Shown piece by piece: positions 35,481-44,224 of a stretch of DNA of 64,000 nucleotides. The stretch comes from Halomonas sp. UBA3074. GTDB taxonomy: Bacteria; Pseudomonadota; Gammaproteobacteria; Pseudomonadales; Halomonadaceae. Below the pieces are notes generated by a model. That model was not told the DNA's origin. It searched no databases and saw nothing but the letters and a program-made list of their open reading frames with translations. Where the stretch lies: NCBI RefSeq assembly GCF_002366715.1, contig NZ_DFBS01000021.1, positions 28,593 through 92,592 on the forward strand. Reading direction: 5' to 3'. The first letter of the stretch is position 1. Each line of letters opens with the position of its first letter. The translations under genes were made by a program, and so were the position numbers.

Positions 35481-35579
35481 GGTTAGAAGTAGCCCGTAGC
35501 GGGGGTCTTTCGCCATGGATGGCGAAAGTAGCGCCCAGGGATGGGTTCACAGCGCCCCCGCCTAGGGCTGCTTCTAACC
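35481..35579. repeat. 99-bp structured intergenic repeat between gtsC and gtsD
   Basis: The outer arms GGTTAGAAGTAGCCC (35481-35495) and GGGCTGCTTCTAACC (35565-35579) pair with one G-T. A second tier is CGGGGG (from 35500) with CCCCCG (to 35560). Inside the left half lies a perfect hairpin, CTTTCGCCAT-GG-ATGGCGAAAG (about 35507-35528). It resembles dispersed, structured intergenic elements containing CCATGGATGG seen in Halomonas, Pseudomonas and relatives (from memory, not searched). It fills the gap in an operon, so it could tune gtsD expression. Confidence 0.75.
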
Positions 35580-35612
35580 TTTTAAGAAAGGCTGCCATTC
35601 ACTTAATTGTTA

Positions 35613-36491
35613 TTAACCTTTAACCGAACCCGCTGTCAGCCCGCGCACGAAGTATTTTCCCGCCAGCACGTACACCACCAGGGTGGGTAATGCGGCAATC
35701 ATGGCCGCTGCCATATCCACGTTGTACTCGCGCACTCCGGTGGAGGTATTCACCAGATTGTTAAGCGCCACGGTCACGGGCTGGGTGTTGTGGGCCGAGA
35801 ACGCCACGCCAAACAGGAAGTCGTTCCATATCTGGGTGAACTGCCAAATTACTGAGACTACAATAATGGGTGCCGAAACCGGCAGCAGGATGCGCCAGAA
35901 GATGCGGAAAAAGCCCGCGCCATCCAACTTCGCCGCCGATACCAATTCGTTAGGGATACCTACGTAGAAGTTGCGGAAAAACAGCGTGGTAAAGGCGATG
36001 CCAAAGACCACGTGAACCAGGATCAACCCGGCACGGGAGCTGGAGATACCCAGCCACCCAAGGGTTTGCGCCATGGGCAGCAACACCACCTGGAAAGGAA
36101 TAAAACAGCCAAACAGCATCAGCGCGAAAACTAATTCAGAGCCTTTGAAGCGCCACTTGGTCAGCGCGTAGCCGTTAAGGGCGCCAATGGTGGTGGAAAT
36201 CAGCACCGCGGGAATCACGATCGCAAAGGAGTTCCAGAAGTAGCCGCCGACGCCATCACAGCGCATGCCGGTACAGGCTTCGCCCCATGCTTTCGTCCAT
36301 GGCGCCAGGGTCGGATTTTGCGGAAACGAGAGCAGCGACCCGGCGCTGATTTCGCTCAACGGCTTCACCGAGGTCATCAGCATCACGACCAGTGGCAAGA
36401 TATAGAACAGCGCGGCGAGGATCAGCACGCCGTAAAGCAGACCACGAAAAAGCCGCGCAGCGGGCGTCTGACGACGAATCACATTAGCCAT
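35613..36491 (-). CDS. gtsC: Glucose-type ABC transporter permease GtsC
   Basis: The 292-aa inner-membrane permease is of the MalG-like family. About six membrane segments are visible, with the EAA loop LVSAAKLDGAGFFRIFWRILLPVSAPIIVV and the closing RGLTAGSVKG. A periplasmic loop has two Cys (EACTGMRCDGVGGYFWNSF), as in sugar permeases of pseudomonads. It overlaps gtsB by 8 bases. Confidence 0.93.
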   Translation of the reverse strand: MANVIRRQTPAARLFRGLLYGVLILAALFYILPLVVMLMTSVKPLSEISAGSLLSFPQNPTLAPWTKAWGEACTGMRCDGVGGYFWNSFAIVIPAVLISTTIGALNGYALTKWRFKGSELVFALMLFGCFIPFQVVLLPMAQTLGWLGISSSRAGLILVHVVFGIAFTTLFFRNFYVGIPNELVSAAKLDGAGFFRIFWRILLPVSAPIIVVSVIWQFTQIWNDFLFGVAFSAHNTQPVTVALNNLVNTSTGVREYNVDMAAAMIAALPTLVVYVLAGKYFVRGLTAGSVKG

Positions 36492-37410
36492 GCTTGCGGC
36501 TCCTTAATTCGGAATAGAGATAAGGAATCAGAATCGCCAACACGCCGCCCAACATCAGCATGGCGCTGGCAGAGCCCAAACCTATCTGTGCCCGGGTAAA
36601 GGCGTGGGCGTACATAAAGGTGGCGGGTAAGTCGGTGGCGTAGCCAGGCCCGCCGCCAGTGAGCGCGACGACCAGGTCAAAACTCTTGATAGCAATATGG
36701 GCCAGTATCATCACTGCGCTAAACACGACCGGGCGCAGGCAGGGCATCACTACGCGCCAATAAATCCTCGGCAGGCTGGCACCGTCCAACTGGGCTGCTT
36801 TCACAATACTGTCGTCGATGCCCCGCAGGCCGGCTAAAAAGAGCGCCATCACAAAGCCTGACGCCTGCCATACGGCAGCAATCACCAGGGTATAAATCGC
36901 CATATCCGGGTCAGTGATCCAATCAAAGCGAAACGATTCAAAGCCCCAACTCTGGACCATGGCCTGGATACCCAGCTGCGGGTTGAGTAGCCACTTCCAC
37001 ACCACCCCGGTCACGATAAACGACAGCGCCATGGGATAGAGGTAGATCGTGCGCAGCGCCCCTTCCTGGCGAATTTTCTGGTCGAGCAGAATGGCCAGCA
37101 GCGAGCCAATCACTAGGCAAATCACCACGAACAGCACGCCAAAAATCATCAGGTTGGTCGAGGCGACCCACCAGCGCTCATTAGCCATCAGGCGTGAATA
37201 CTGGCCAAAGCCGACAAAGTCGTAGCTGGGCAGCATGCGCGAGCTGGTTAGCGAGAGCACGAACGTCCACAGCATGAAGCCGTAAACAAAGAACAGCGAA
37301 ATCGCCACCGACGGTGCCAGCACCAAGCGCGGCAGCCACGCCTGCAAACCACCGGAGGGCGTCGACCGCTTAGCGCCAGCCTCTAAAGGCGTCGCAGAGG
37401 TATTTTTCAT
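36484..37410 (-). CDS. gtsB: Glucose-type ABC transporter permease GtsB
   Basis: The 308-aa permease closely resembles the P. aeruginosa GtsB sequence as I remember it: LPRLVLAPSVAISLFFVYGF, NERWWVASTNLMIFGVLF, TIYLYPMALSFIVTGVVWKWLLNP and AAQLDGASLPRIYWRVVMPCLRPV (EAA loop). The start is uncertain: ATG 37410 (used), ATG 37428 and TTG 37491 are in frame. The last would place the attenuator hairpin inside the coding region, so an ATG after the hairpin is preferred; no strong ribosome-binding site is visible. Confidence 0.9.
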   Translation of the reverse strand: MKNTSATPLEAGAKRSTPSGGLQAWLPRLVLAPSVAISLFFVYGFMLWTFVLSLTSSRMLPSYDFVGFGQYSRLMANERWWVASTNLMIFGVLFVVICLVIGSLLAILLDQKIRQEGALRTIYLYPMALSFIVTGVVWKWLLNPQLGIQAMVQSWGFESFRFDWITDPDMAIYTLVIAAVWQASGFVMALFLAGLRGIDDSIVKAAQLDGASLPRIYWRVVMPCLRPVVFSAVMILAHIAIKSFDLVVALTGGGPGYATDLPATFMYAHAFTRAQIGLGSASAMLMLGGVLAILIPYLYSELRSRKHG

Positions 37411-37456
37411 GGGGAGGGAATCTCTCATCGGAGAAGTGTCCTTGCCAAGCAGAATA

Positions 37457-37479
37457 GACGCCGCCGTTGCGGCGGCGTC
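37457..37479 (-). promoter_or_regulatory. Attenuator-like hairpin between gtsA and gtsB
   Basis: GACGCCGCCG, loop TTG, CGGCGGCGTC is a perfect 10-bp GC stem 25 bases after the gtsA stop. No T tract follows on either strand. Such stems after ABC binding-protein genes let the binding protein be made in excess over the permeases. Confidence 0.75.
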
Positions 37480-37503
37480 TGGAGAACGCAAGCGCTAGAA
37501 AAT

Positions 37504-38763
37504 CTAGAAAGAGGCCGCTTCAGCGGCGCTCACCATACGTTCTGCTGCTTCTTCAGCGGGCATATCGGCGTCGTTGAAGTAGTTAGTGACCACATCGAAA
37601 ATGGCGCCCTGTACGTCCGCACGCACGGCCATACCGTGAGCCATGCTGGGCACTAGGCCACCCTCTTCGGCGGTGCGCTGAAAATCAGCCAACGACTGCT
37701 GGGCACAGCTATCGAATTCGCTCATGTCCAGGTCAGGCCGCGCCGGAATTGAGCCCTTGGCAAGGTTAAACGCTTCCTGGAAAGTAGGTTCAAGCACCAA
37801 GCGGGCAAGCGCCTGTTGCGCTTCCAGCTCTTCGTCGTCGGTGACCCGGAACATGGCCAGGCTATCGATGTTGAAGGTGAATGCATCTTCGGTGCCCGGC
37901 GCGGCGGCACACAGGTAATCTTCCCCGGCGGTCAGCCCTGCCGCGGTGAATTCGCCTTTCGCCCAATCGCCCATCAGCTGAAAACCGGCCACTCCATCGA
38001 TCACCATGGCCGTGGCAATGTTCCAGTCGCGTCCGGGCATGCCCTCATCCATCAGTTCACGCGTACGCTTGAAGTCTTCAAGGGCATCGATCATCTGTTC
38101 GCCGCCTAAGGCTTCTGGGTCTAGCTCTACCAACGCCTGCTGATAAAACTCGCTGCCCTGGCCACCTAGCAATACGCTTTCGAATACCGTTGCGTCCTGC
38201 CAAGCCTGGCCGCCGTGAGCCAGCGGTACGAAGCCCGCTTCACGAATCGCTTCGCCTGCCTCGAATAGCTCATCCAGCGTGGTGGGCATCTCCACCCCTG
38301 CCGCTTCCAGCACTTCCGGGTTGGCCCACAGCCAGTTGACCCGATGCACGTTGACGGGCACCGCTACGTATTGGCCGTCGTAGCGCATGATGTCGGCCAC
38401 GACGTCCGGCAGCAGTTCGTCCCAGCCTTCGGCGTCGGCAACGCCGTTCAGGTCACCCAGCAGGCCCAACTCGCCCCACTCCTGAATCTCGGGGCCTTTG
38501 ATTTGGGCGGCAGAGGGTGGGTTCCCCGACATGGCGCGGGACTTGAGCACCGTCATGGCGGTTTCACCACCGCCACCGGCCACGGCAAAATCCTGCCAAC
38601 CGTAGCCTTCGGCTTCCATTAACTCTTTAAGCACATTGGCGGCGCGGGCTTCGCCACCGGACGTCCACCAGTGCAGCACTTCGACTTCATTCGCTTGAGC
38701 GGTACTGGCGAGCGCGGCGCCTGCCAAAGCAAGCGCGAGGGTTGTCTTCTTAAACGTCGACAT
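37504..38763 (-). CDS. gtsA: Glucose-type ABC transporter substrate-binding protein GtsA
   Basis: The 419-aa periplasmic protein has a signal peptide (MSTFKKTTLALALAGAALASTAQA) and then EVEVLHWWTSGGEARAANVLKELME, the standard start of family-1 sugar-binding proteins. Later parts include GNPPSAAQIKGPEIQEWGELG, VPVNVHRVNWLWANPEVLE and FNLAKGSIPARPDLDMSEFDSC. The ATG at 38763 has AGGAG 7 bases upstream. It lies right after gtrS on the same strand, with a 111-bp gap that should hold its promoter. The glucose specificity is inferred from synteny. Confidence 0.92.
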   Translation of the reverse strand: MSTFKKTTLALALAGAALASTAQANEVEVLHWWTSGGEARAANVLKELMEAEGYGWQDFAVAGGGGETAMTVLKSRAMSGNPPSAAQIKGPEIQEWGELGLLGDLNGVADAEGWDELLPDVVADIMRYDGQYVAVPVNVHRVNWLWANPEVLEAAGVEMPTTLDELFEAGEAIREAGFVPLAHGGQAWQDATVFESVLLGGQGSEFYQQALVELDPEALGGEQMIDALEDFKRTRELMDEGMPGRDWNIATAMVIDGVAGFQLMGDWAKGEFTAAGLTAGEDYLCAAAPGTEDAFTFNIDSLAMFRVTDDEELEAQQALARLVLEPTFQEAFNLAKGSIPARPDLDMSEFDSCAQQSLADFQRTAEEGGLVPSMAHGMAVRADVQGAIFDVVTNYFNDADMPAEEAAERMVSAAEAASF

Positions 38764-38874
38764 GGAGTCACTCCTTATATTGTTATTGTCCTCTCGGACA
38801 TGCGACCTCCATGAGATTACGCCAAGGGCTGCGTCAACGGGAGTTACCGAGTACTGCAAAGTATTGGCGGTTTA

Positions 38875-40386
38875 TTACAAACCTGTAATAGTTTTCTGGC
38901 GGGGTAGCGTGAGGGTAACTACCAGCCCACCATCTGCATGGTTAGCAAGGGTAATATCGCCACCGTGGGCGCGGGCAATATGCCGAGCAATGCCCAACCC
39001 CAGGCCGCTACCACCGGTGTGTCGGCTCCGCGAGGGCTCCAGGCGAACAAACGGCGAAAACACCCGCCCTAGCTGCTCTTCGGGAATACCGGGGCCGTGA
39101 TCGCGAATATGCAGAGTGACCGCGTTACCGTGATCAACGAGCTCTACCTCGACCTGCTTCCCATAGAACACTGCATTCTCAAGCAGGTTCGCCAGGCAGC
39201 GTTTAAGCGCAAGCGGTTTGGCAACCAGCGGTGTAATAGCATGACCGCTGTTAATCTCGATAGTGATCTTACCGCCCTGAAGGCTAAGCTCTTCGGCTAG
39301 CTCCTCGACCATGTGCGTAAGATCAACCGAAGCGGGTTCTTCGTGCAGATCCAGGCCTTTTACCGAGGCCAAAGCACCTTTAACGAGGCTGTCCAATTCA
39401 TCCAATGAAGCGCAAAAGCGCTCCCGCTGGTAGTCATCATCGAGCATTTCGGCACGCAGACGCATCCGGGTTAACGGTGTTTTTAAATCATGAGAAATTG
39501 CCGAGAAGAGCCGCTCGCGCTCTTCAATCTGCTCGCGGATGCGCCGCTGCATCCGGTTGAACGCCACGGCAGTGGCGGCGACTTCCTTAGGGCCACTCTC
39601 TTTGAGCGGCGGCATATCCAAGTCATCACCCAACTGATTGGCTGCCCGCGAAAGCCGCGCCAATGGCCGGGTCACACTGGTAATGCCCAGTAGAGAGAGC
39701 GCCAGTACGCTCAGTAGCACCAGCAGTCCGACCAGTAAACGCTCTTCTGAAAGCCAGCGATAGCCACTAAAAATATCGGGTACGCCCAGCAGCGTGGCCA
39801 CATACAGCCAAGTGCCTGGGGCAAGCTCCAGTTGAACCACTAGAATCGGCGGCGAAAGCGGTTCCATCAGCAGGCTGTGCTGCCCCCAGCGCGGCGGCAG
39901 ATCATAGAGCAGCACTTCATTATTCAGCACCCGCAGGTTTTCCGGGCGGGAGAACTCGACAATCACATCGTCGATGTTGAGCTGCTGGGTGAGCACCGAG
40001 CGCACGTTGTTCACCACTACCTCTTTCTCCGGGCCCGAACCGATATCGTCGATGGTGAGCCTGCGCTCGTTAACGCTAACGAAAAAGCGTGTGCCGCCCA
40101 TATTACGCAGCTGATCGAGCACGATATGGCGATAGTCCACGGGCAGCGAGCGGAAAAACTTCATGGTGGAAGCAATGCTAAACGCCATGTTGGTGGACAG
40201 CTCATCCAACTGTGCCAAATGGCTGGAGCGCACCTGGGAAGTCCAGATCGCGTAGCTGGCCCCTTGGGCGGCCAGCACCCCGGCGATCATAATGATCACA
40301 AAGCGCCCGCGCAGCGACGCCGGCAGCCAGCGGGCCACTCGCCGGGATAAACGCCGCCTGGTCTCGGCCCACCCCACTTGTTTCAC
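38875..40386 (-). CDS. gtrS: Sensor histidine kinase GtrS (glucose transport regulator)
   Basis: The 503-aa kinase has a first membrane segment (GRFVIIMIAGVLAAQGASYAIW), a periplasmic sensor domain of about 200 residues and a second segment (LLVGLLVLLSVLALSLLGIT). A HAMP domain follows, then the HisKA box FSAISHDLKTPLTRMRLR and the ATPase motifs LANLLENAVFYGK (N), HIRDHGPGIPEEQ (G1) and HTGGSGLGLGIARHI (G2). The GTG start overlaps the response-regulator stop (GTGA). Placement beside gtsABCD matches the GtrS-GltR system of pseudomonads, which responds to 2-ketogluconate and 6-phosphogluconate. Confidence 0.9.
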   Translation of the reverse strand: MKQVGWAETRRRLSRRVARWLPASLRGRFVIIMIAGVLAAQGASYAIWTSQVRSSHLAQLDELSTNMAFSIASTMKFFRSLPVDYRHIVLDQLRNMGGTRFFVSVNERRLTIDDIGSGPEKEVVVNNVRSVLTQQLNIDDVIVEFSRPENLRVLNNEVLLYDLPPRWGQHSLLMEPLSPPILVVQLELAPGTWLYVATLLGVPDIFSGYRWLSEERLLVGLLVLLSVLALSLLGITSVTRPLARLSRAANQLGDDLDMPPLKESGPKEVAATAVAFNRMQRRIREQIEERERLFSAISHDLKTPLTRMRLRAEMLDDDYQRERFCASLDELDSLVKGALASVKGLDLHEEPASVDLTHMVEELAEELSLQGGKITIEINSGHAITPLVAKPLALKRCLANLLENAVFYGKQVEVELVDHGNAVTLHIRDHGPGIPEEQLGRVFSPFVRLEPSRSRHTGGSGLGLGIARHIARAHGGDITLANHADGGLVVTLTLPRQKTITGL

Positions 40387-41108
40387 GTTAATGCGTCTAC
40401 CTGGGCAGTCAACACATAGCCCGCGCCGCGCACCGTGCGAATTAACTGCGAGTGCTGAGCATCTTCCCCCAGCCGTTGGCGCAGGCGGCAAACATGGACA
40501 TCAATGGAGCGATCAAGCGGCGGCGCATCCCGCCCACGGGTAAGCGCGTAGAGATCATCCCGAGTGAGTACCTTTGCCGGATGCTCTAAAAACACTTGCA
40601 ATAGCTGAAAATCAGCGCCCGAGAGCGCGGCGCGCTCGCCCTGCAAATCAATCAGCTCACGGGTCATGCGGTCGAGCTGCCAACTGCCAAAACTGACCCA
40701 GCGTGCCTGCCCTGCTGGCAACGCTGGCGGAACGCTACGAGTGCGGCGCAGTACCGCTTTAATACGCGCCAGCAATTCGCGGGGATTAAACGGCTTGCCC
40801 AGATAATCATCGGCACCTAGCTCAAGGCCTAGAATACGGTCGGTCTCGTCGGCGCTAGCGGTCAGCATGATTATAGGCACATCGCTGTGCTTTCGAACGT
40901 CGCGACAAATGGTAAAGCCATCGTCACCGGGGAGCATTAAATCGACAATCAGCAAGTCAGGAGTGTACTCAGCGCGCAGCGAATGCAGCGCTTGGGCACC
41001 GTCCGCCGTGAATACCCGGTAACCGTGCCGCCCCAGGTAGTCCGCGAGCAGTTCACAAATTTCCGGGTCATCATCGACCACAATCAAGGTAGCGGGGGTT
41101 GTCGTCAT
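40383..41108 (-). CDS. gltR: OmpR-family response regulator GltR
   Basis: The 241-aa regulator has a receiver domain with acidic DDD (12-14), the phosphoacceptor D56 in LLIVDLMLPGDDG, T at IIMLTASA and K in LGKPFNP. A winged-helix DNA-binding domain follows (LSGADFQLLQVFLEHPAKVLTRDDLYALTRGR, RSIDVHVCRLRQRLGE, IRTVRGAGYVL). With GtrS it should activate the gts genes immediately downstream. It is the first gene of the probable gltR-gtrS-gtsABCD cluster. Confidence 0.92.
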   Translation of the reverse strand: MTTTPATLIVVDDDPEICELLADYLGRHGYRVFTADGAQALHSLRAEYTPDLLIVDLMLPGDDGFTICRDVRKHSDVPIIMLTASADETDRILGLELGADDYLGKPFNPRELLARIKAVLRRTRSVPPALPAGQARWVSFGSWQLDRMTRELIDLQGERAALSGADFQLLQVFLEHPAKVLTRDDLYALTRGRDAPPLDRSIDVHVCRLRQRLGEDAQHSQLIRTVRGAGYVLTAQVDALT

Positions 41109-41236
41109 ATCGCAGCGGGTTCAGCCCTACGTTGTTGTCGTTATGGGGCCTTGATGATGGTCGAGGGGATAAGTAGTAGCAATACTGCTACGACCAAGGT
41201 TGCATTAGCATTTACCCTCAGCCTTTACCCAGGTCA

Positions 41237-42034
41237 CTAAAGCTCAAAGCGTTTTTTTAACCATTCGGCAACAGCCGCTTCACCATGGTGGCCGATTCGC
41301 TCTGCGCCTTCTATACGGTCGAAGAGGTCAAGGTGGGCATTGGCCATTACCTGGGCTTCCCCGGCTAACACTAGCATTTCGGTATCGTTGAGGTTATCAC
41401 CAAACGCCATGCAGTCGGCTGGGGTTAATGCTAAGCGTTCAAGCAGTGAGGCTAACGCAACGCCTTTGTTAACGCCGCCCGCCATGATCTCCAGGGAGTC
41501 AATCGTCGAGTAGGTAATATGCAGCGCATCGCCATGGGCTTCATGAGCCTGCGCTTCCAGCTGTTTCAACGCCTCCGGATCGCCTAGATAGAGCACTTTG
41601 CCAATGCCATGTATGTCCATCTGATCAGGAGGGACGACTTCATAGCCAAACCCGGTCGAGGCGTGATGTGCTAATAGGTGCGGGGCTTCGGCATCAATAT
41701 GCCAACCGCCTTCATGGTAGAGGTTCAAGCGCACCTGAGGCGGGCGCGGGAGATTAATCAGCGTTTGTGCATGCTCAGGGTCGACATGGGTCGCGGCCAG
41801 CAAGGTGCCTTGTGGGTCGTGCACATAGGCGCCGTTGGTACTGATCAAGTGCGCGGGAATATCCAACTGATCGCGAAACACCTTCATATCGTGATAGTGG
41901 CGCCCCGAAGCAAGCGCAAAATGGTGGCCTTGCTTTACCAGCGCCCGCAGCACTGCAACCGTGCTTTCATGCAGGGTGTGGTCGCTCCCTAAAAGCGTGC
42001 CATCCAGGTCAGAAACAATCAGGCGGGGTGTCAT
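41237..42034 (-). CDS. Cof-type HAD phosphatase
   Basis: The 265-aa HAD hydrolase has motif I LIVSDLDGTLL (nucleophile Asp), motif II LASGRHY, motif III lysine in GGVNKGVAL and motif IV FGDNLNDTEML. The IIB cap domain (residues about 85-190) places it in the Cof family, which dephosphorylates sugar phosphates and related compounds. GGAG lies 7 bases before the ATG at 42034. It is separated from the gltR gene by 128 bp and may be unrelated to it. Confidence 0.9.
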   Translation of the reverse strand: MTPRLIVSDLDGTLLGSDHTLHESTVAVLRALVKQGHHFALASGRHYHDMKVFRDQLDIPAHLISTNGAYVHDPQGTLLAATHVDPEHAQTLINLPRPPQVRLNLYHEGGWHIDAEAPHLLAHHASTGFGYEVVPPDQMDIHGIGKVLYLGDPEALKQLEAQAHEAHGDALHITYSTIDSLEIMAGGVNKGVALASLLERLALTPADCMAFGDNLNDTEMLVLAGEAQVMANAHLDLFDRIEGAERIGHHGEAAVAEWLKKRFEL

Positions 42035-42207
42035 AGTGCGCTCCATCGGCATGGGCGTTTAGCTTAACCGATTCCCCTAAACGCATGTAAGCCTTTGACG
42101 CACCGTCCCCCAAGCGAACATCCGGGCCGACTTCACTCGGCGGCAATTGGCGTGGCAAGCGGGAATCCGTATAGTGACACCCTAACTCTCGCCAACTGAT
42201 TGAGCTC

Positions 42208-44148
42208 ATGCTTCAGAATAACGCCATGCTTGCCCAGCTCAAGCAACAGATTCGTCAAACCACCCCCCGTGCTGAAGGGGTGATCAAAGCCACCGACAAA
42301 GGTTTCGGTTTTCTCGAAACCGACGACGGTGAATCCTATTTCGTGCCACCGCCCGCCATGAAGCTCGTGATTCACGGGGATCGCGTGGAAGCGGTTATCC
42401 ACGAGAATGGTGACAAAAAATCCGTTGAGCCCGAAAAGCTGATTGAAGCTGGGCTGGATCGGTTTGTGTCTCGCGTGCAGAAGCGCGAAGGTCGTCTGGC
42501 CGTGGTGCCCGACCATCCGTCGATTAAAAATGTGATCAAGGCGCGGATTAAGAACAACCTTGATGAAGCAAGCATTGCTGACGGCGATTGGGTCGTTGCC
42601 CGCTTGGTGCGTCATCCGCTAAAAACCGATGACCGCGCTTTCTTTGCCCAGATTGATGAGCTGGTCGCTAAAAGCGATGACCCGGCAGTGCCGTGGCGCG
42701 TAACACTTGCCCGCCATGCGCTGGAGCAAGAGTGCCCCGATGCAGGTACCGATTGGCCGCTAATGGATGAAGGCCTGACGCGCGAAGACTTAACGCCCAC
42801 GCCCTTCTTCACCATCGATGGTGAGAAGACCCGCGATATGGACGACGCGTTGCACATCGCACCTCGCGCTGAAGGCGGCTGGCAGTTGAGTGTCGCGATT
42901 GCCGACCCCACCGCCTATGTGGAAGAGGGCCATGCGGCGGATTTAGAAGCCCGCACCCGCGCTTTCACCGTTTACCTGCCCGGCCAGAACGTTACCATGC
43001 TGCCAGAGCAGCTAGCGGATGACCTCTGCTCGCTGTGGGAAGATAAAGAGCGCCCCGCGCTGGCCTGCACGTTGGATATCAATGCCGACGGCAGCCTGGG
43101 GGAGTACCGCTTTTTTGCGGCGAACGTTAAGTCTCACGCCAAGCTCGTTTACGACAACGTCTCCGACTGGATCGAAGGCCAAGGCGATTGGGCACCGGCG
43201 GATGATATTGCCGAGCAGCTCACCGCGCTGCGTGATTTGACCGAAGCACGTACCGCTTGGCGCAACGAACACGCGCTGGTGTTTAAAGACCGCCCCGACT
43301 ACGTGTTTGACCTTGACCCTGCTGGCAACGTATTGGCCGTTCGCACCGAAGAGCGCCGCATTGCCAACCGCATGATCGAAGAGTCGATGATTGTGGCGAA
43401 TGCCTGCTGCGCGGACTTCTTGGCCCAGCATATCGGCCACGGTATCTTTAACGTGCATCGCGCGTTCGAGCCCGAGAAAGCCGAAGCTGCCCAGGAATTC
43501 CTGGCAGGGCAAGAGATCGTGGTCGAACGTGAAGCGCTGACTGAACTTGCCCGCTACACCGAGCTGAAGCGTGCACTGGAAAGCCGCGACGACGCTTGGC
43601 TGGATGCGCGCCTGCGTCGCTTCCAGGGCTTCACCATGATGTCCGCACAGCCCGGCCCGCACTTTGGCCTCGGCCTGGCGGCCTACGCGACCTGGACCTC
43701 GCCGATTCGTAAGTATGGCGATATGGTCAACCACCGCCTGATCAAGCGCGTGCTGAAAGGCGAACAGGCGCCCGCCGAAGCCACCCAACAGCTCACCGAG
43801 CAACTGACGGAGCGCCGCCGCCTGAACCGTATGGCCGAGCGCGATGTGAAAGATTGGCTCTACGTGCGTTACCTGACGCCCGCCGCGCAGAACCAGGACT
43901 CCTTTGAGGCCGAGATCATGGCCATCAACCGTGGCGGTATGCGCGTTCGTCTGCTGGAAAATGGCGCCACCGCCTTTGTTCCCGCCCCTTTAATGCACAG
44001 TGACCGCAGCAAAGTGGTGATTGATGATAAAGAGGGACGTATCCAGATCGAAGGCGAAGAGCGTTACAAGCTTGGCGACCCGCTTCGCGTCGTCTTAACC
44101 GAAGCCCGCGAAGAGACCCGCTCGCTGGTGGCGAAACCCGCTGCATAA
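42208..44148 (+). CDS. rnb: Exoribonuclease II
   Basis: The 646-aa enzyme begins MLQNNAMLAQLKQQIRQTTPRAEGVIKATDKGFGFLE, aligned with the E. coli RNase II N terminus, so I use the ATG at 42208. It has cold-shock domains, the RNB core with acidic residues in FTIDGEKTRDMDDALHIAP, the helix RIANRMIEESMIVANACCADFL, and the Arg-rich segment AYATWTSPIRKYGDMVNHRL. A C-terminal S1 domain ends the protein. It degrades single-stranded RNA 3' to 5'. It is divergent from the HAD gene. Confidence 0.95.
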   Translation: MLQNNAMLAQLKQQIRQTTPRAEGVIKATDKGFGFLETDDGESYFVPPPAMKLVIHGDRVEAVIHENGDKKSVEPEKLIEAGLDRFVSRVQKREGRLAVVPDHPSIKNVIKARIKNNLDEASIADGDWVVARLVRHPLKTDDRAFFAQIDELVAKSDDPAVPWRVTLARHALEQECPDAGTDWPLMDEGLTREDLTPTPFFTIDGEKTRDMDDALHIAPRAEGGWQLSVAIADPTAYVEEGHAADLEARTRAFTVYLPGQNVTMLPEQLADDLCSLWEDKERPALACTLDINADGSLGEYRFFAANVKSHAKLVYDNVSDWIEGQGDWAPADDIAEQLTALRDLTEARTAWRNEHALVFKDRPDYVFDLDPAGNVLAVRTEERRIANRMIEESMIVANACCADFLAQHIGHGIFNVHRAFEPEKAEAAQEFLAGQEIVVEREALTELARYTELKRALESRDDAWLDARLRRFQGFTMMSAQPGPHFGLGLAAYATWTSPIRKYGDMVNHRLIKRVLKGEQAPAEATQQLTEQLTERRRLNRMAERDVKDWLYVRYLTPAAQNQDSFEAEIMAINRGGMRVRLLENGATAFVPAPLMHSDRSKVVIDDKEGRIQIEGEERYKLGDPLRVVLTEAREETRSLVAKPAA

Positions 44149-44176
44149 ACCGTATGTGTTTACTCGCAGTAACCGA

Positions 44177-44208
44177 CAACGGCGCCTTAGGGCGCCGTTG
44201 TTGTTTTT
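44177..44208 (+). terminator. Rho-independent terminator of rnb
   Basis: CAACGGCGCC, loop TTAG, GGCGCCGTTG, then TTGTTTTT. It also lies at the 3' end of the convergent amidase gene. Confidence 0.93.
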
Positions 44209-44224
44209 GCTGTAGGGCTGATGA

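Noticed and set aside
37410..37491. TTG start at 37491 for gtsB
   Set aside because: It would place the attenuator-like hairpin inside the coding sequence and add an Ala-rich segment not seen in the family.
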